Positions 33,362-42,796 of a DNA stretch of 42,796 bases are shown here, piece after piece. Position 1 is the stretch's first letter; each line of letters begins with the position of its first letter. The translations under genes and the position numbers were made by a program. The notes under the pieces are model-generated. The model did no database searches. It saw nothing but the letters and a program-made list of their open reading frames with translations, and was not told where the DNA came from. The stretch spans positions 1 to 42,796 of the forward strand of contig NZ_NKUG01000083.1 in assembly GCF_014845095.1 (NCBI RefSeq), given 5' to 3'. This DNA is from Methylobacterium bullatum. GTDB lineage: Bacteria > Pseudomonadota > Alphaproteobacteria > Rhizobiales > Beijerinckiaceae.

Positions 33362-34908
33362 AGCTCGATGCGATGCGTCGCTACGCAACCACCGACATCG
33401 TCGATGTCGTCGTCATCGGTACGGGCGCGGGTGGCGCGCCGGTGCTCGCCCGCCTCGCGGCGGCCGGGCTCAAGGTCGTCGCCCTGGAGGCGGGGCCGAA
33501 CTTCGACCCCGCGCGATTTGCCTTCGACGAGACGCTCGCCGACGAGATCTACTGGACCGAGGAGCGCCTCAGCGGCGGTTCGACGCCGGAGGCCTTCGGC
33601 GCCAACAACAGCGGCACCGGGGTGGGCGGCTCCACCCTGCATTGGGGCGCCTTCACGCCTCGCGCCGACGAGCGCGACCTGCGTCTTCACTCAGAGACCG
33701 GGATGGGGGTGGATTGGCCCCTCGGTTACGATGACCTGCGGCCGTTCTACGAGCGCGTCGAGGCGTTTATCGGCGTGTCCGGCCCCTCCCAGTACCCCTG
33801 GGATCCTGGCCGGCGCTATCCTCTCTCCCCGGTCCCGCGCAACGGGCCGGCGCAGGTGATGGGCCAAGCGTGCGACCGGCTCGGCATCCGGACAGCCGAT
33901 TCACCGGCAGCCGTTGTCTCGGGTGACTTCCCCCAGGAGGGCGGTGCCCTGCGCCGGGGCTGCATCAATTGCGGATACTGCCACCAGGGTTGCCGCAATG
34001 GCGCTAAGACCAGCATGGACGTCACCTACCTGCCGCATGCCGTCTCCAACGGCGCGGAAATCCGTCCCGATTGTCGCGTGCACGGGATCGATCGCGACAG
34101 CGAGGGCCGGATCACGTCCGTGATTTACCGGCACGACGGCGTCGATCACCGGCAGCGTTGCGCGGCGGTCTACCTCTGCGCCGGCGCCGTGGAGACGCCC
34201 CGGCTCCTCCTGCATCTCGGGCTCGCCAACGGCAGCGGCCAGGTCGGGCGCAACTATATGGGCCATGTGGCGACCCAGGTCTGGGGCACGTTCGAGGCCG
34301 AGATGCGGATGAACCGGGGCTATCCCTCCTCGCTCATCAGCGAGGACATGGTCCGGCCCGATGATGCGGATTTCGCGGGCGGCTACCTGATGCAGAGTCT
34401 CGGCGTCCTGCCCGTCACCTGGGGCAACTCGGTGGCGCGGGGGCGTGGCCTGTGGGGGCGGGCGCTGACCGAACATCTCAATCGTTACAACCACATGGCG
34501 GGCATCGGGATCAACGGTGAGACCCTGCCCTGCGACGCCAATGTGCTGGTCCTCGCCGACGAGGTGGACGCGTTCGGGATGCGCAAGGCGCGCATCGATT
34601 TCGGCTATTCCTCCAACGAGGACCGGCTGAACGCCCATGCGACGCGGACCATGACGGCGATCTGGGAAGCCGCCGGCGCCACCGACATCTGGGTGCTGGA
34701 GCGCGTCGCGCACACGATCGGGACGTGCCGGATGGGCCGGAGCGGCGACAGCGCCGTGGTCGATCCCCATGGCCGGAGTTTCGAAATCTCGAACCTCTGG
34801 ATCAGCGACGGATCGACCTTCCCGAGTTCGCTCGCCGCCAACCCGGCCCTGACCATCATGGCCCTGGCCCTGCGCTCGGCCGAGGCGTTCCTGGGCCATC
34901 CCTCCTGA
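33358..34908 (+). CDS. GMC-family oxidoreductase with cysteine cluster
   Basis: A 516-residue FAD enzyme of the glucose-methanol-choline family, gluconate/sorbosone dehydrogenase-like. The FAD site is [20 protein letters not shown]; the second GMC mark is [35 protein letters not shown] has four cysteines spaced CxxCxxCxxxC, like the Fe-S binding region proposed for large subunits of sugar dehydrogenases. The C-terminus has the catalytic region HTIGTCRMG and [20 protein letters not shown]. The start overlaps the previous gene (ATGA), and a small cupin gene follows 69 bases later. Natural substrate, probably a sugar or polyol, is not predictable. Confidence 0.9.
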   Translation: MKLDAMRRYATTDIVDVVVIGTGAGGAPVLARLAAAGLKVVALEAGPNFDPARFAFDETLADEIYWTEERLSGGSTPEAFGANNSGTGVGGSTLHWGAFTPRADERDLRLHSETGMGVDWPLGYDDLRPFYERVEAFIGVSGPSQYPWDPGRRYPLSPVPRNGPAQVMGQACDRLGIRTADSPAAVVSGDFPQEGGALRRGCINCGYCHQGCRNGAKTSMDVTYLPHAVSNGAEIRPDCRVHGIDRDSEGRITSVIYRHDGVDHRQRCAAVYLCAGAVETPRLLLHLGLANGSGQVGRNYMGHVATQVWGTFEAEMRMNRGYPSSLISEDMVRPDDADFAGGYLMQSLGVLPVTWGNSVARGRGLWGRALTEHLNRYNHMAGIGINGETLPCDANVLVLADEVDAFGMRKARIDFGYSSNEDRLNAHATRTMTAIWEAAGATDIWVLERVAHTIGTCRMGRSGDSAVVDPHGRSFEISNLWISDGSTFPSSLAANPALTIMALALRSAEAFLGHPS

Positions 34909-34977
34909 CGATTCCTGAGGAACGCCACCGCCATTCCCCGGTTGGATTCACCGCAACGCGACGAGGTTTCAAGCGCC

Positions 34978-35286
34978 ATGACCACGAAGATTTCCACGAA
35001 GAATGCCCGCGCGGGTGCGCATGGCGAAATCGGCCTCGCCAAGGGTGAGCGGGTCGCCATGCGGATGTGGCGCCACGAGCCGCCGACGGACGACAAGCCG
35101 AGCGCCAGCCGACCCTACGAGACGGTGGGCTACGTCATTTCCGGCCGGGCCGAACTCACGGTCGGCGGCGAGACCGTGACCCTGGAGCCCGGCGATTCCT
35201 GGCTCGTCCCGGCCGGGGCCGAGCATACTTACACGATCCTCGAAGAGTTCACGGCCGTCGAGGCCACCGCCCCGCCGGCCGCGTAG
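34978..35286 (+). CDS. small cupin protein
   Basis: A 102-residue single cupin. Motif 1 is reduced (YETVGYVISGRAELTVGGET) and motif 2 is LEPGDSWLVPAGAEHTYTIL, with one clear histidine; the motif 1 histidines are largely missing, so metal binding is doubtful. I chose the ATG at 34978, which gives the usual short N-terminus; 12 extra residues are possible upstream. It follows the GMC gene on the same strand and is closed by a strong terminator. Confidence 0.82.
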   Translation: MTTKISTKNARAGAHGEIGLAKGERVAMRMWRHEPPTDDKPSASRPYETVGYVISGRAELTVGGETVTLEPGDSWLVPAGAEHTYTILEEFTAVEATAPPAA

Positions 35287-35335
35287 CCTTTCATACCCGC
35301 CGCACCCAAGGCGGCGGCGTGAGACCAGACATGAG

Positions 35336-35367
35336 AAGGGCCGGATCGATCACGATCCGGCCCTTTT
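35336..35367. terminator. strong bidirectional intrinsic terminator
   Basis: A perfect 13-bp stem (arms 35336-35348 and 35353-35365, loop ATCA) with TTTT at 35364-35367 on plus and AA-flanked arms giving a short T-run on minus. It separates the cupin gene from the converging SDR gene. Confidence 0.88.
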
Positions 35368-35397
35368 CGCTATCCCGTTCCCGAAGAGAGACCCGCC

Positions 35398-36168
35398 CTA
35401 CGCGCCGCCCCATTGCATGGTCAGGCCACCATCCACCACGAGGGTATGGCCGGTGACGTAATCGGCATCGTCCGAGGCGAGGTAGAGGATCGCCTTGGCG
35501 ATCTCGTCGGGCTGGCCGGCGCGGTGCCACGGGATGCGTTCCAGGGAGGCTTCGAGCTTCTCGGGGTTCTCGAACCGGTCGCTGGTCATCGGCGTCTCGA
35601 TCAGGCCGGGGGCGACGTTGTTGACGTTGATCTTGTCCTCGGCGAGCTCGCGCGACAGGCTCCGGCAGAGGGAGCCGACACCGGCCTTCGACATGCCGTA
35701 GGGTGCGCTTTCCGGCGTCGGCAGGTGCTGGGCCACCGAGGAGACGATGACGATCTTCCCCCGCCCGCCATTGGCCCGCCGGACCTTGATGAAGGAGCGG
35801 GCGCAGAAGACCGGCCCCATCAGATTGACCCGCAGGATCTGCTCGAGTTTGCCGTCATCCATCTCGGCCACCGGCATGCCGCTCATGGCCTGACCGGCAT
35901 TGTTGACGAGGATGTCGAGGACGCCGAACTCGGCCGCCACCTTGGCGAAGGTCGCCTCGACGGAGGCCGGGTCGCCGACATCGTCCTGGATCACCAGGCA
36001 TGTGCGCCCGGCGGCCTCGACCCGGCGCGCGGTCTCCCGCGCGCCGTCCGCGTCGGTGTTGTAGGTGATCGCCACGTCCGCGCCTTCGCGCGCGAACAAC
36101 TCGGCCGCAGCCTGTCCGATACCGGAATCCGCCCCGGTGATCAGAGCGCGTTTGCCCTGCAACTTCAT
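35398..36168 (-). CDS. SDR-family oxidoreductase, glucose 1-dehydrogenase-like
   Basis: A 256-residue classical SDR. Motifs are the cofactor loop ITGADSGIGQAAAELF, DDVGDP, NNAG, the catalytic serine in IVIVSSVAQHLP, YGMSKAG, and PGLIETPMTS. The C-terminus YVTGHTLVVDGGLTMQWGGA is close to glucose 1-dehydrogenase-type SDRs, where the C-terminal extension contributes to the tetramer. The residues after strand 2 (ITYNTDADGAR) lack the acidic NAD marker, suggesting NADP use. It is separate from the GMC cluster by the terminator above and precedes pgm on the minus strand by position only. Confidence 0.9.
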   Translation of the reverse strand: MKLQGKRALITGADSGIGQAAAELFAREGADVAITYNTDADGARETARRVEAAGRTCLVIQDDVGDPASVEATFAKVAAEFGVLDILVNNAGQAMSGMPVAEMDDGKLEQILRVNLMGPVFCARSFIKVRRANGGRGKIVIVSSVAQHLPTPESAPYGMSKAGVGSLCRSLSRELAEDKINVNNVAPGLIETPMTSDRFENPEKLEASLERIPWHRAGQPDEIAKAILYLASDDADYVTGHTLVVDGGLTMQWGGA

Positions 36169-36305
36169 GTCTGTCCCATCTGTGCGAGAAGGGGTGCGCG
36201 GGCATCACGTGGCCGGCGATCACCCGTGATCTTCAGGACAATGGGCACGGTAAAACCCGGTTCCCGGGGTGCGGCATCGGCGGGGAGGGGCGTCGCTCCC
36301 CGGGC

Positions 36306-37970
<1,665 letters not shown>

Positions 37971-38215
37971 TCACACCTCTCGCGGGTACGACGGGGTCCC
38001 TCTCCTTCCAGGAAGAGGTGGCCTGCCGCGCCTCATATCGATGCCGTCGGCTCGAGAAAGCAGCCGTCGAGGAGATGTGTGAACCCAGTTGCGTTGTCGG
38101 CGGGGACAACACAACGGCTGGTCCCTACCGGTCAACCACCCAAAGCACGGTGTCGGGGAAAGATTCTCGGGCGCCGTTCCAATGCGAACCCGGCCTCGAG
38201 TGACCTGTCCCTCCT

Positions 38216-38470
38216 TCAGGGCGTGGAGCGCGATGCGACGCCTTCGGCGAACGAGATCGTCAGGACGGTCATACCCGCCTCGTCGACCACCTCGAACGAG
38301 CGGTCCAGGGCTTCGCTCAACGTCGCGCCGCCGCCGAGCGCGTCGGCGACGATCTGCTTGATGCCGATTACGGCGTCGTTGCGCACCTCGTCCATGGAGT
38401 CGAACACGTCTCCGTCGAAGTCGCGATGAAGCCCGTCGCGATCGCGCAGGTTCAGAAAGTAACGCGGCAT
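38216..38470 (-). CDS. DUF6894-like small protein
   Basis: An 84-residue soluble protein beginning MPRYFLNLRDRDGLHRDFDG, the hallmark start of a family of small proteins (DUF6894) abundant in Methylobacterium and Bradyrhizobium. AAGGAGG sits about 5 bases before the ATG. Function is unknown. It follows a Crp/Fnr gene on the same strand with 34 bases between, so it may share its transcript. Confidence 0.85.
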   Translation of the reverse strand: MPRYFLNLRDRDGLHRDFDGDVFDSMDEVRNDAVIGIKQIVADALGGGATLSEALDRSFEVVDEAGMTVLTISFAEGVASRSTP

Positions 38471-38504
38471 ACCGACCTCCTTGCCGTGACGACCCGACGG
38501 GCGC

Positions 38505-39236
38505 TCAGCTCACGGCTTGCCCTTCCACGCGAAGATAGCCGGCCTTGAACTCGGCGAGGGATTTCAGCCTGGGCCAGTCCAGGATCTTGAGACTCTTGCC
38601 CTTGAGTTCGATCAATCCCCGGCGCCGCAGCTCCTGCAGCGATCGGTTCACGTGCACGGTCGTCATCCCCGTCGTATCGGCGAGCTCGTGCTGGGTCATG
38701 GGGAGATCGCAGCTGTCTTCCGTGGCGAGGCCCACGGCCCGCAGCCTCACGAGGAGTTCGCAGAAGAGATGCGCGATCCGTTCGAGGGCCGAACGGCAGC
38801 CGATATTCACCAGCCATTCGCGCAGCGTCGCCTCGTCGATCAAGGCGGAGATGCGCAGCGCCCGGGCGATCGCCGGATGGTTCTCCATGATCTCCCGGAG
38901 GGCCGGGGCGGGAATGCGCGCGACCTTGCAGGCGGAGATGGTCGCGATCGTATGATCGAGGCGGTCCAACAGGGTGATGTCGAGATTGCAGGTGTCCCCC
39001 GGCACGAGGTAGGCCGTGACCTGGCGGGCGCCGTTGGCCCGCTGCTTGAACCGGCACCCGATCCCCTCGGTGATGAGGACGATGTCGTTGTGCGGCTCGC
39101 CTTCACGGGCGAGGTTGGTGCGGGCGGGGACGTCGCGGGCGATGGCTGTGATCCGATGAAGCACGTCCCTGTCGGCTTCGTCGAGCGCAACGAAGCCTTC
39201 GAGCTTCTGGACAAGCGGATTGAACACGCTCTCCAT
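38505..39236 (-). CDS. Crp/Fnr-family transcriptional regulator
   Basis: A 243-residue regulator. The cyclic-nucleotide-type sensor fold spans about 25-140 (NLAREGEPHNDIVLITEGIG, AYLVPGDTCNLDI). The helix-turn-helix is MTQHELADTTGMTTVHVNRS followed by LQELRRRGLIELKGKSLKIL. It lacks an N-terminal cysteine cluster, so it is not a true Fnr. I chose the ATG at 39236 rather than a TTG nine codons earlier. It faces a long gap without genes on its upstream side and lies upstream of the DUF6894 gene. Confidence 0.9.
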   Translation of the reverse strand: MESVFNPLVQKLEGFVALDEADRDVLHRITAIARDVPARTNLAREGEPHNDIVLITEGIGCRFKQRANGARQVTAYLVPGDTCNLDITLLDRLDHTIATISACKVARIPAPALREIMENHPAIARALRISALIDEATLREWLVNIGCRSALERIAHLFCELLVRLRAVGLATEDSCDLPMTQHELADTTGMTTVHVNRSLQELRRRGLIELKGKSLKILDWPRLKSLAEFKAGYLRVEGQAVS

Positions 39237-39870
39237 CGTATTCGAGATTCTATTCCTCGACAATGTTCAATATCTCTATCGATAAGCATCGAAATCTGCT
39301 CAGAAGTAACATCTTTCTTGATGCGACTTCAACGAGCCATGATGGCATGAACGTGCAAAAGATCATTATCTTAAAGCAATCGACCATGTACCAAAGTCGT
39401 AGTCCAGCCTCGGATTCCGTCTTCCGGCTCGGTCGTAATGGTCTGCGAATGTCCCGAGGTATGTATGGACCTGTTCGCGCATCTGCCCGATCCGAACACA
39501 TAAAGTCGTGTCGACATTTCGCCGCACCTTCGCCCTCGACAGACAACAAGACGAATTTAAGCGTGACCTTGTCGAATGGGTGCGGCCCCGTCGACGCATG
39601 AATTCAGTATTCAGCCGGCCGTGCAACCACTCTTGAGAGGGATGGATCGGATTGAATTTTGCGTCGAAGGCGATCTTCCGGCTGTACTGCGTCATGGCAA
39701 ATAAATAACGGGGTAATGAGGGTCGTTTTATTGTCTTGGCGCGGAACATCGCCTTCGCTGCGGACGAACGCGACGCTCTCCGGCGTCTCGCCCTGCCTGG
39801 ATGAACGCTCTTATAGAATGGGGATCCGTGCGGTCCGCCATCGGTCGGGCCTCAAGGCGCCCACTATTCA
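39237..39870. other. AT-richer gap between two Crp/Fnr genes
   Basis: About 630 bases with visibly lower GC than neighbouring DNA and no supported gene; a 112-codon plus-strand frame here has no recognisable domain and atypical codon use. It must contain the promoter of the 38505 regulator. It could also hold a small RNA or be transferred or decayed DNA; I see no clear terminator-like hairpin to support an RNA. Confidence 0.45.
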
Positions 39871-40596
39871 TTACCCTAGTGCGACGTCATCCGTGATGAG
39901 GCGACGATACTCGGCCTCCGGTATGCCGTAGCTGTCGCCCGCGATGAGTTCGAGTTTCGGCCGATCTACGATCTCGATGTGGGACCTGCGCGCCCGAATG
40001 GTGCCGGCCCCCTCGAGGATATGGATCGTCGTCGTCACGCCCGGGCGATGGACACCGAGCATGACGGACAGGAACTCATGGGTGATGGGAAATTCATCCT
40101 TCTCGACCCGGTCGTGGCACATCAGCAACCAGCGGGCCAGCCGCTCTTCCAAAGTATAGCTGCCGTGCGACAGGGCCGTCTGTGCCGTGAAGAGCTGAAA
40201 GATGTGGGCGTAGCGCATCATCAGTCTGCGGAACGCGGGTCTTTGTTCGATCAGGCCGATGAATGCGTCCTTGCTCATCCGCAAGGCTTCGCCTTCGATC
40301 TGGATGAAGGTTTCGTGGGGCGTGGAATCCACATCGAACAGCAGCGGCAGGCCGGTCGCGCCTTCGGAGCCGATGATGCCGACCTCGATCCGCCGGCGGT
40401 CCCGCGTGCCGACGACGACCGAGGCGACTCCGGTCTCCAGGAAATGGACATGGGTCAGCGGTTCGTTCGGCTGGGCAAGGACGTCCTTCCGCTTGAGCTC
40501 GACCCGATCGAGAGCAGCCAGGATGGCCGCTCGATCGTCCGCTCGCAGCCGGGAGAGGAGGTTGTTGCGGATCGTGTGCTGGGAGGAAATGGCCAT
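39871..40596 (-). CDS. Crp/Fnr-family transcriptional regulator
   Basis: A 241-residue regulator similar in plan to its neighbour but distinct in sequence. The sensor fold is at about 35-125 (LAQPNEPLTHVHFLETGVAS, GIIGSEGATGLPLLFD). The DNA-binding region is FPITHEFLSVMLGVHRPGVTTTIHILEGAGTIRARRSHIEIVD. The HRPGVT recognition helix and the EERLARWLLMCHDRV helix are typical of a subgroup of alphaproteobacterial Crp-like proteins linked to oxygen or stress responses. No cysteines for an Fe-S cluster are at the N-terminus. Confidence 0.9.
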   Translation of the reverse strand: MAISSQHTIRNNLLSRLRADDRAAILAALDRVELKRKDVLAQPNEPLTHVHFLETGVASVVVGTRDRRRIEVGIIGSEGATGLPLLFDVDSTPHETFIQIEGEALRMSKDAFIGLIEQRPAFRRLMMRYAHIFQLFTAQTALSHGSYTLEERLARWLLMCHDRVEKDEFPITHEFLSVMLGVHRPGVTTTIHILEGAGTIRARRSHIEIVDRPKLELIAGDSYGIPEAEYRRLITDDVALG

Positions 40597-41264
40597 GCAT
40601 GCGCCCTGAGGAGACGACGTCGCAGTTATGAGCCGCTCATCAACGCCGGAGGTTGATCATGACATAGCAACGCAGCTGCAAATTCAACAAATGAAGCATA
40701 TTCATTTGATGAAATTCGTCGTCCCTGAAACTTTACGTGCGTAATCGTACATCTGACTTGTATGCAGCGCTCCGTCAAGTCCTCCATGCCGGACCGTGCG
40801 GGGTCGTTCATATTCTTGCCGGTTCGCTTCAATTTTTCAATTCAACCGGTTCGGCCTGGTTCTCCCGATGGCCGAATCCATCGTGCGGCAAGGATGCACG
40901 GCCGGCCTGCGAGCGCGGTCGCGGGCCGGCGCGTCGATGACCGCCGCATCGGCGCGGGAATTGCCTGTTCTCGCCGGTGCGGATGGCGGGTGGGCGAACG
41001 CCGTCCATCGGGCCCGCTGCCGCGCATGGGCGGTCTGTTCGGCAAGGGGTGGTCCCGGCCCTCCCTTCCCTGCAGGAAGCGAGGCACCGGCGGGTCGTCG
41101 GGCGGGGAATGTCGTCGCGTCCTGCCTCCTGGGGGAAGGGATGCGTCAACTGTCACCGTTCCGGCATAAGTCCCTCGGAGGGGAACCTCCGGGGTCGGAT
41201 CGACCGAGGAGACTTCGAGCGATCGGACCCTCGGCGTCAGTGGCTTCACGGAACGGAGAGATGC
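40597..41264. other. intergenic stretch with no supported gene
   Basis: Between the Crp/Fnr gene and a small membrane protein gene. The first 250 bases are AT-richer and should hold the regulator's promoter. The rest is high-GC with overlapping open frames on both strands, none recognisable. One strong hairpin is present at 41173-41194. Confidence 0.4.
41173..41194 (+). other. hairpin upstream of the small membrane protein gene
   Basis: A 9-bp stem with one wobble pair (core CGGAGG / CCTCCG, loop GGAA) about 70 bases before the GTG start at 41265. Part of the stem is a Shine-Dalgarno-like GGAGG that would be hidden in the folded RNA. It may be a leader structure; no T-run follows. Confidence 0.35.
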
Positions 41265-41528
41265 GTGCCTAACTTCCTCAAAGCGATCATCATGTCGGTC
41301 ATCGCATTCGCCTCTGTCTATTACCTGACGGGTAATCCGACCATGGCGATGGCGCTGTCGCTCATTCCGCTCCTCCTCGGCCTGATGAGGGTGATGCACG
41401 GGTTCGCCTACAGCCTCGCCGCACTGTGCCTGATCGGTGCGGTGGCCTGGTCCGTGGCTCCCGTCGAGACGAAGACGATGGTCCGGGCCGAGGTGGAGAA
41501 GACCGGCGTCAAGATCACGGCGCCGTGA
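41265..41528 (+). CDS. small membrane protein of unknown function
   Basis: An 87-residue protein, mostly hydrophobic: helices at about 4-20 (FLKAIIMSVIAFASVYYL), 26-45 and 50-66 (AYSLAALCLIGAVAWSV), with a short charged C-terminus (RAEVEKTGVKITAP). The start is GTG at 41265 with GGAGAG about 6 bases upstream; the open frame extends further back but reads as noise. I do not recognise a family. It precedes a LuxR-type response regulator by about 95 bases. Confidence 0.65.
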   Translation: MPNFLKAIIMSVIAFASVYYLTGNPTMAMALSLIPLLLGLMRVMHGFAYSLAALCLIGAVAWSVAPVETKTMVRAEVEKTGVKITAP

Positions 41529-41622
41529 CGGTGCCGGGGCCCTCGGGGTCCGGCCCTCCCACCGCTTTGGCGTGCCCGGCGGGGATCTGATAGGATCGCC
41601 GAGGGCGTGCGGGGGATCTGCG

Positions 41623-42303
41623 ATGGAAGAGGGCAGCGGCGGAGCGGCCATGCATCTTTTGATCGTCGACGACCACCCGCTCTTTCGCGACGCGCTGGCG
41701 AGCGCGGTCAAGCTCGCCTTTCCCGAAGCGGTCATCGACGAGGCCGAGGGGATCGCCGCCGCCATGGCGGTCCTGGCGGCAGCCGGCACCGTCGATCTCG
41801 TCCTGCTCGATCTCTCGATGCAGGGCGTCCTGGGTTTCGAGGGGCTCGTCTCGATCCGCTCCCGCTTCCCGCGTGTGCCGATCCTCGTCGTGTCCGGCCT
41901 CGACGACCCGCGCATCATGCGCGAGGCGCTGCAGCACGGCGCGGCCGGGTTCGTACCGAAGGCGGTGGACAAGGCGACGCTGACACGGGCCATCGCCGAC
42001 GTGCTCGGCGGAGGTCTGTCGATCCCCGCCGCCCTGTCGGATGAAGCGGCCGGCTCGGCCCCTCCGACCCAGCTCGCGGAGCGGATCGCCCGCCTGACGC
42101 CCCAGCAGCTGCGCGTCCTTCTGATGATCCGGCAGGGGAAGCTCAACAAGCAGATCGCGCACGAGCTCCAGGTCGGCGATTCCACCGTCAAGGCCCATGT
42201 CTCCGAGATCCTGCGCAAGCTCGACGTCATCAGCCGGACGCAGATCGTGATCGAGACGGCCCTGCTCGATTTCGATCAGATCCGGATGCCTCAGGCCGGA
42301 TGA
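41623..42303 (+). CDS. LuxR-family (NarL-type) response regulator
   Basis: A 226-residue two-domain regulator. The receiver spans about 11-130: acidic pocket IVDDHPLF, phospho-acceptor Asp in VLLDLSMQG, and Lys in FVPKAVDKA. The C-terminal GerE-type helix-turn-helix lies at about 150-210 (RLTPQQLRVLLMIRQGKLNK, then GDSTVKAHVSEILRKLDVIS). An internal ATG at 41650, just before HLLIVDDH and preceded by GGAG, is an equally good start. No histidine kinase is adjacent; the HWE kinases in the window are over 10 kb away, so its partner is unknown. Confidence 0.92.
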   Translation: MEEGSGGAAMHLLIVDDHPLFRDALASAVKLAFPEAVIDEAEGIAAAMAVLAAAGTVDLVLLDLSMQGVLGFEGLVSIRSRFPRVPILVVSGLDDPRIMREALQHGAAGFVPKAVDKATLTRAIADVLGGGLSIPAALSDEAAGSAPPTQLAERIARLTPQQLRVLLMIRQGKLNKQIAHELQVGDSTVKAHVSEILRKLDVISRTQIVIETALLDFDQIRMPQAG

Positions 42304-42519
42304 GCCGAAGGCGCCCCCTCGTCGCGGATCTCCCTCACGGCAATGTGCCCGCGCGGGGGACGGACCGGAGGGGGCTTGGGCGTTGCATCCATGGCGGGCA
42401 TGGCCGAAGACGGAGCCGCGCCGCGGCGCTTTGAGCGATGACACGAGGCGGGGCGGCCCATCGATCACGGCCCGCCTCTGCCTGGACCCACCTCTCCATC
42501 CGATGAAGCGAGTACGATC

Positions 42520-42796
42520 ATGATGAGTTCGACGTTGAAGTCCGTCCTGGTTGTCGGGATGCTCGCCGGATTGCCGGTGACGGAAGCCTCCGCCGCCGTC
42601 GGCGGCCGCATCGGGGCCTGCAAGCAGGAGATGAAGGCCAAGGGCCTGAAGGGCGACGAAGCCAAGACGTTCATGAAGTCCTGCAAGGTCGACGCGCGCA
42701 AGGCGTGCAAGGAGGAGGCGAAATCCGCCGGTTCCGACAAGGCCGACCGGCATGCCTTGATCAAATCCTGCCTGAAGGGCGGCGACGCCCCCGGAG
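42520..42796 (+). CDS. exported Cys/Lys-rich repeat protein, PsiF-like, 3' end missing
   Basis: The start and 92 codons are in the window; the frame runs off the edge. A signal peptide is clear: MMSSTLKSVLVVGMLAGLPV, then TEASA. The mature part shows a repeated unit, ACKQEMKAKGLKG...FMKSC followed by ACKEEAKSAGSDK...LIKSC, each with a leading and a closing cysteine about 22 residues apart. The pattern resembles PsiF-type periplasmic proteins, but the repeats are more Lys-rich than I recall for PsiF. Periplasmic location is likely; function is unknown. Confidence 0.72.
   Translation, partial: MMSSTLKSVLVVGMLAGLPVTEASAAVGGRIGACKQEMKAKGLKGDEAKTFMKSCKVDARKACKEEAKSAGSDKADRHALIKSCLKGGDAPG

Noticed and set aside
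39263..39601. A 112-codon plus-strand frame in the gap between the Crp/Fnr genes
   Set aside because: Composition is unlike the genes around it and nothing in it is recognisable; it starts inside the promoter region of a neighbouring gene.
40842..42230. A 462-codon minus-strand frame
   Set aside because: It crosses an intergenic gap, a small gene and the LuxR-type regulator in reverse, and its composition is Arg/Ser/Pro-rich. A shadow frame.

Overview
The window is high-GC DNA (mostly two-thirds G+C by eye, with a few AT-richer islands). Its gene content fits a methylotrophic alphaproteobacterium of the Methylobacterium/Methylorubrum type: a complete N-methylglutamate pathway, HWE-family histidine kinases, a DUF6894-like protein and a GMC oxidoreductase with a gluconate-dehydrogenase-like partner. 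I saw no rRNA, tRNA, CRISPR array or complete transposon.

Layout. 1-3635: end of a dctA-type dicarboxylate transporter, a TauE/SafE permease, a LysR regulator, a short-chain dehydrogenase (SDR) and a small cupin. 3696-7695 (minus strand): a peptide secretion cassette. It has two paralogous 67-residue double-glycine precursors, a HlyD-type adaptor and an ABC exporter with a C39 leader peptidase. 7696-9731: an AT-richer gene-poor stretch, an AraC regulator and a remnant of an ABC-exporter ATPase. 9854-14338: housekeeping and membrane genes (mepA, an exported protein, DUF2293-like, YqhA-like, msrA, a small membrane protein, a HAD phosphatase). 15156-26882: a GlxA/GbdR-type regulator divergent from mgdABCD (sarcosine-oxidase-like N-methylglutamate dehydrogenase), an XRE-cupin regulator, then mgsABC (N-methylglutamate synthase) and gmaS (gamma-glutamylmethylamide synthetase). 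Together these convert methylamine to formaldehyde or methylene-H4F with recycling of glutamate. 27107-31443: two HWE histidine kinases and a single-domain response regulator. 31895-38470: a hydrolase / gluconate-dehydrogenase-3 fusion overlapping a cysteine-cluster GMC oxidoreductase, a cupin, an SDR, phosphoglucomutase and a DUF6894 protein. 38505-42796: two Crp/Fnr regulators around a gene-free AT-richer gap, a small membrane protein, a LuxR-type response regulator and a partial exported Cys/Lys repeat protein.

The most interesting item is the secretion cassette at 3696-7695. Each mature peptide carries glycine-zipper spacing (small residues at 46, 50, 54, 58, 62, 66), is anionic and lacks cysteine. 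The set-up (two glycine-zipper peptides, C39 exporter, adaptor) recalls the contact-dependent Cdz bacteriocin of Caulobacter, but no immunity gene is evident. A 14-bp hairpin separates the peptide genes from the exporter genes and could set their expression ratio.
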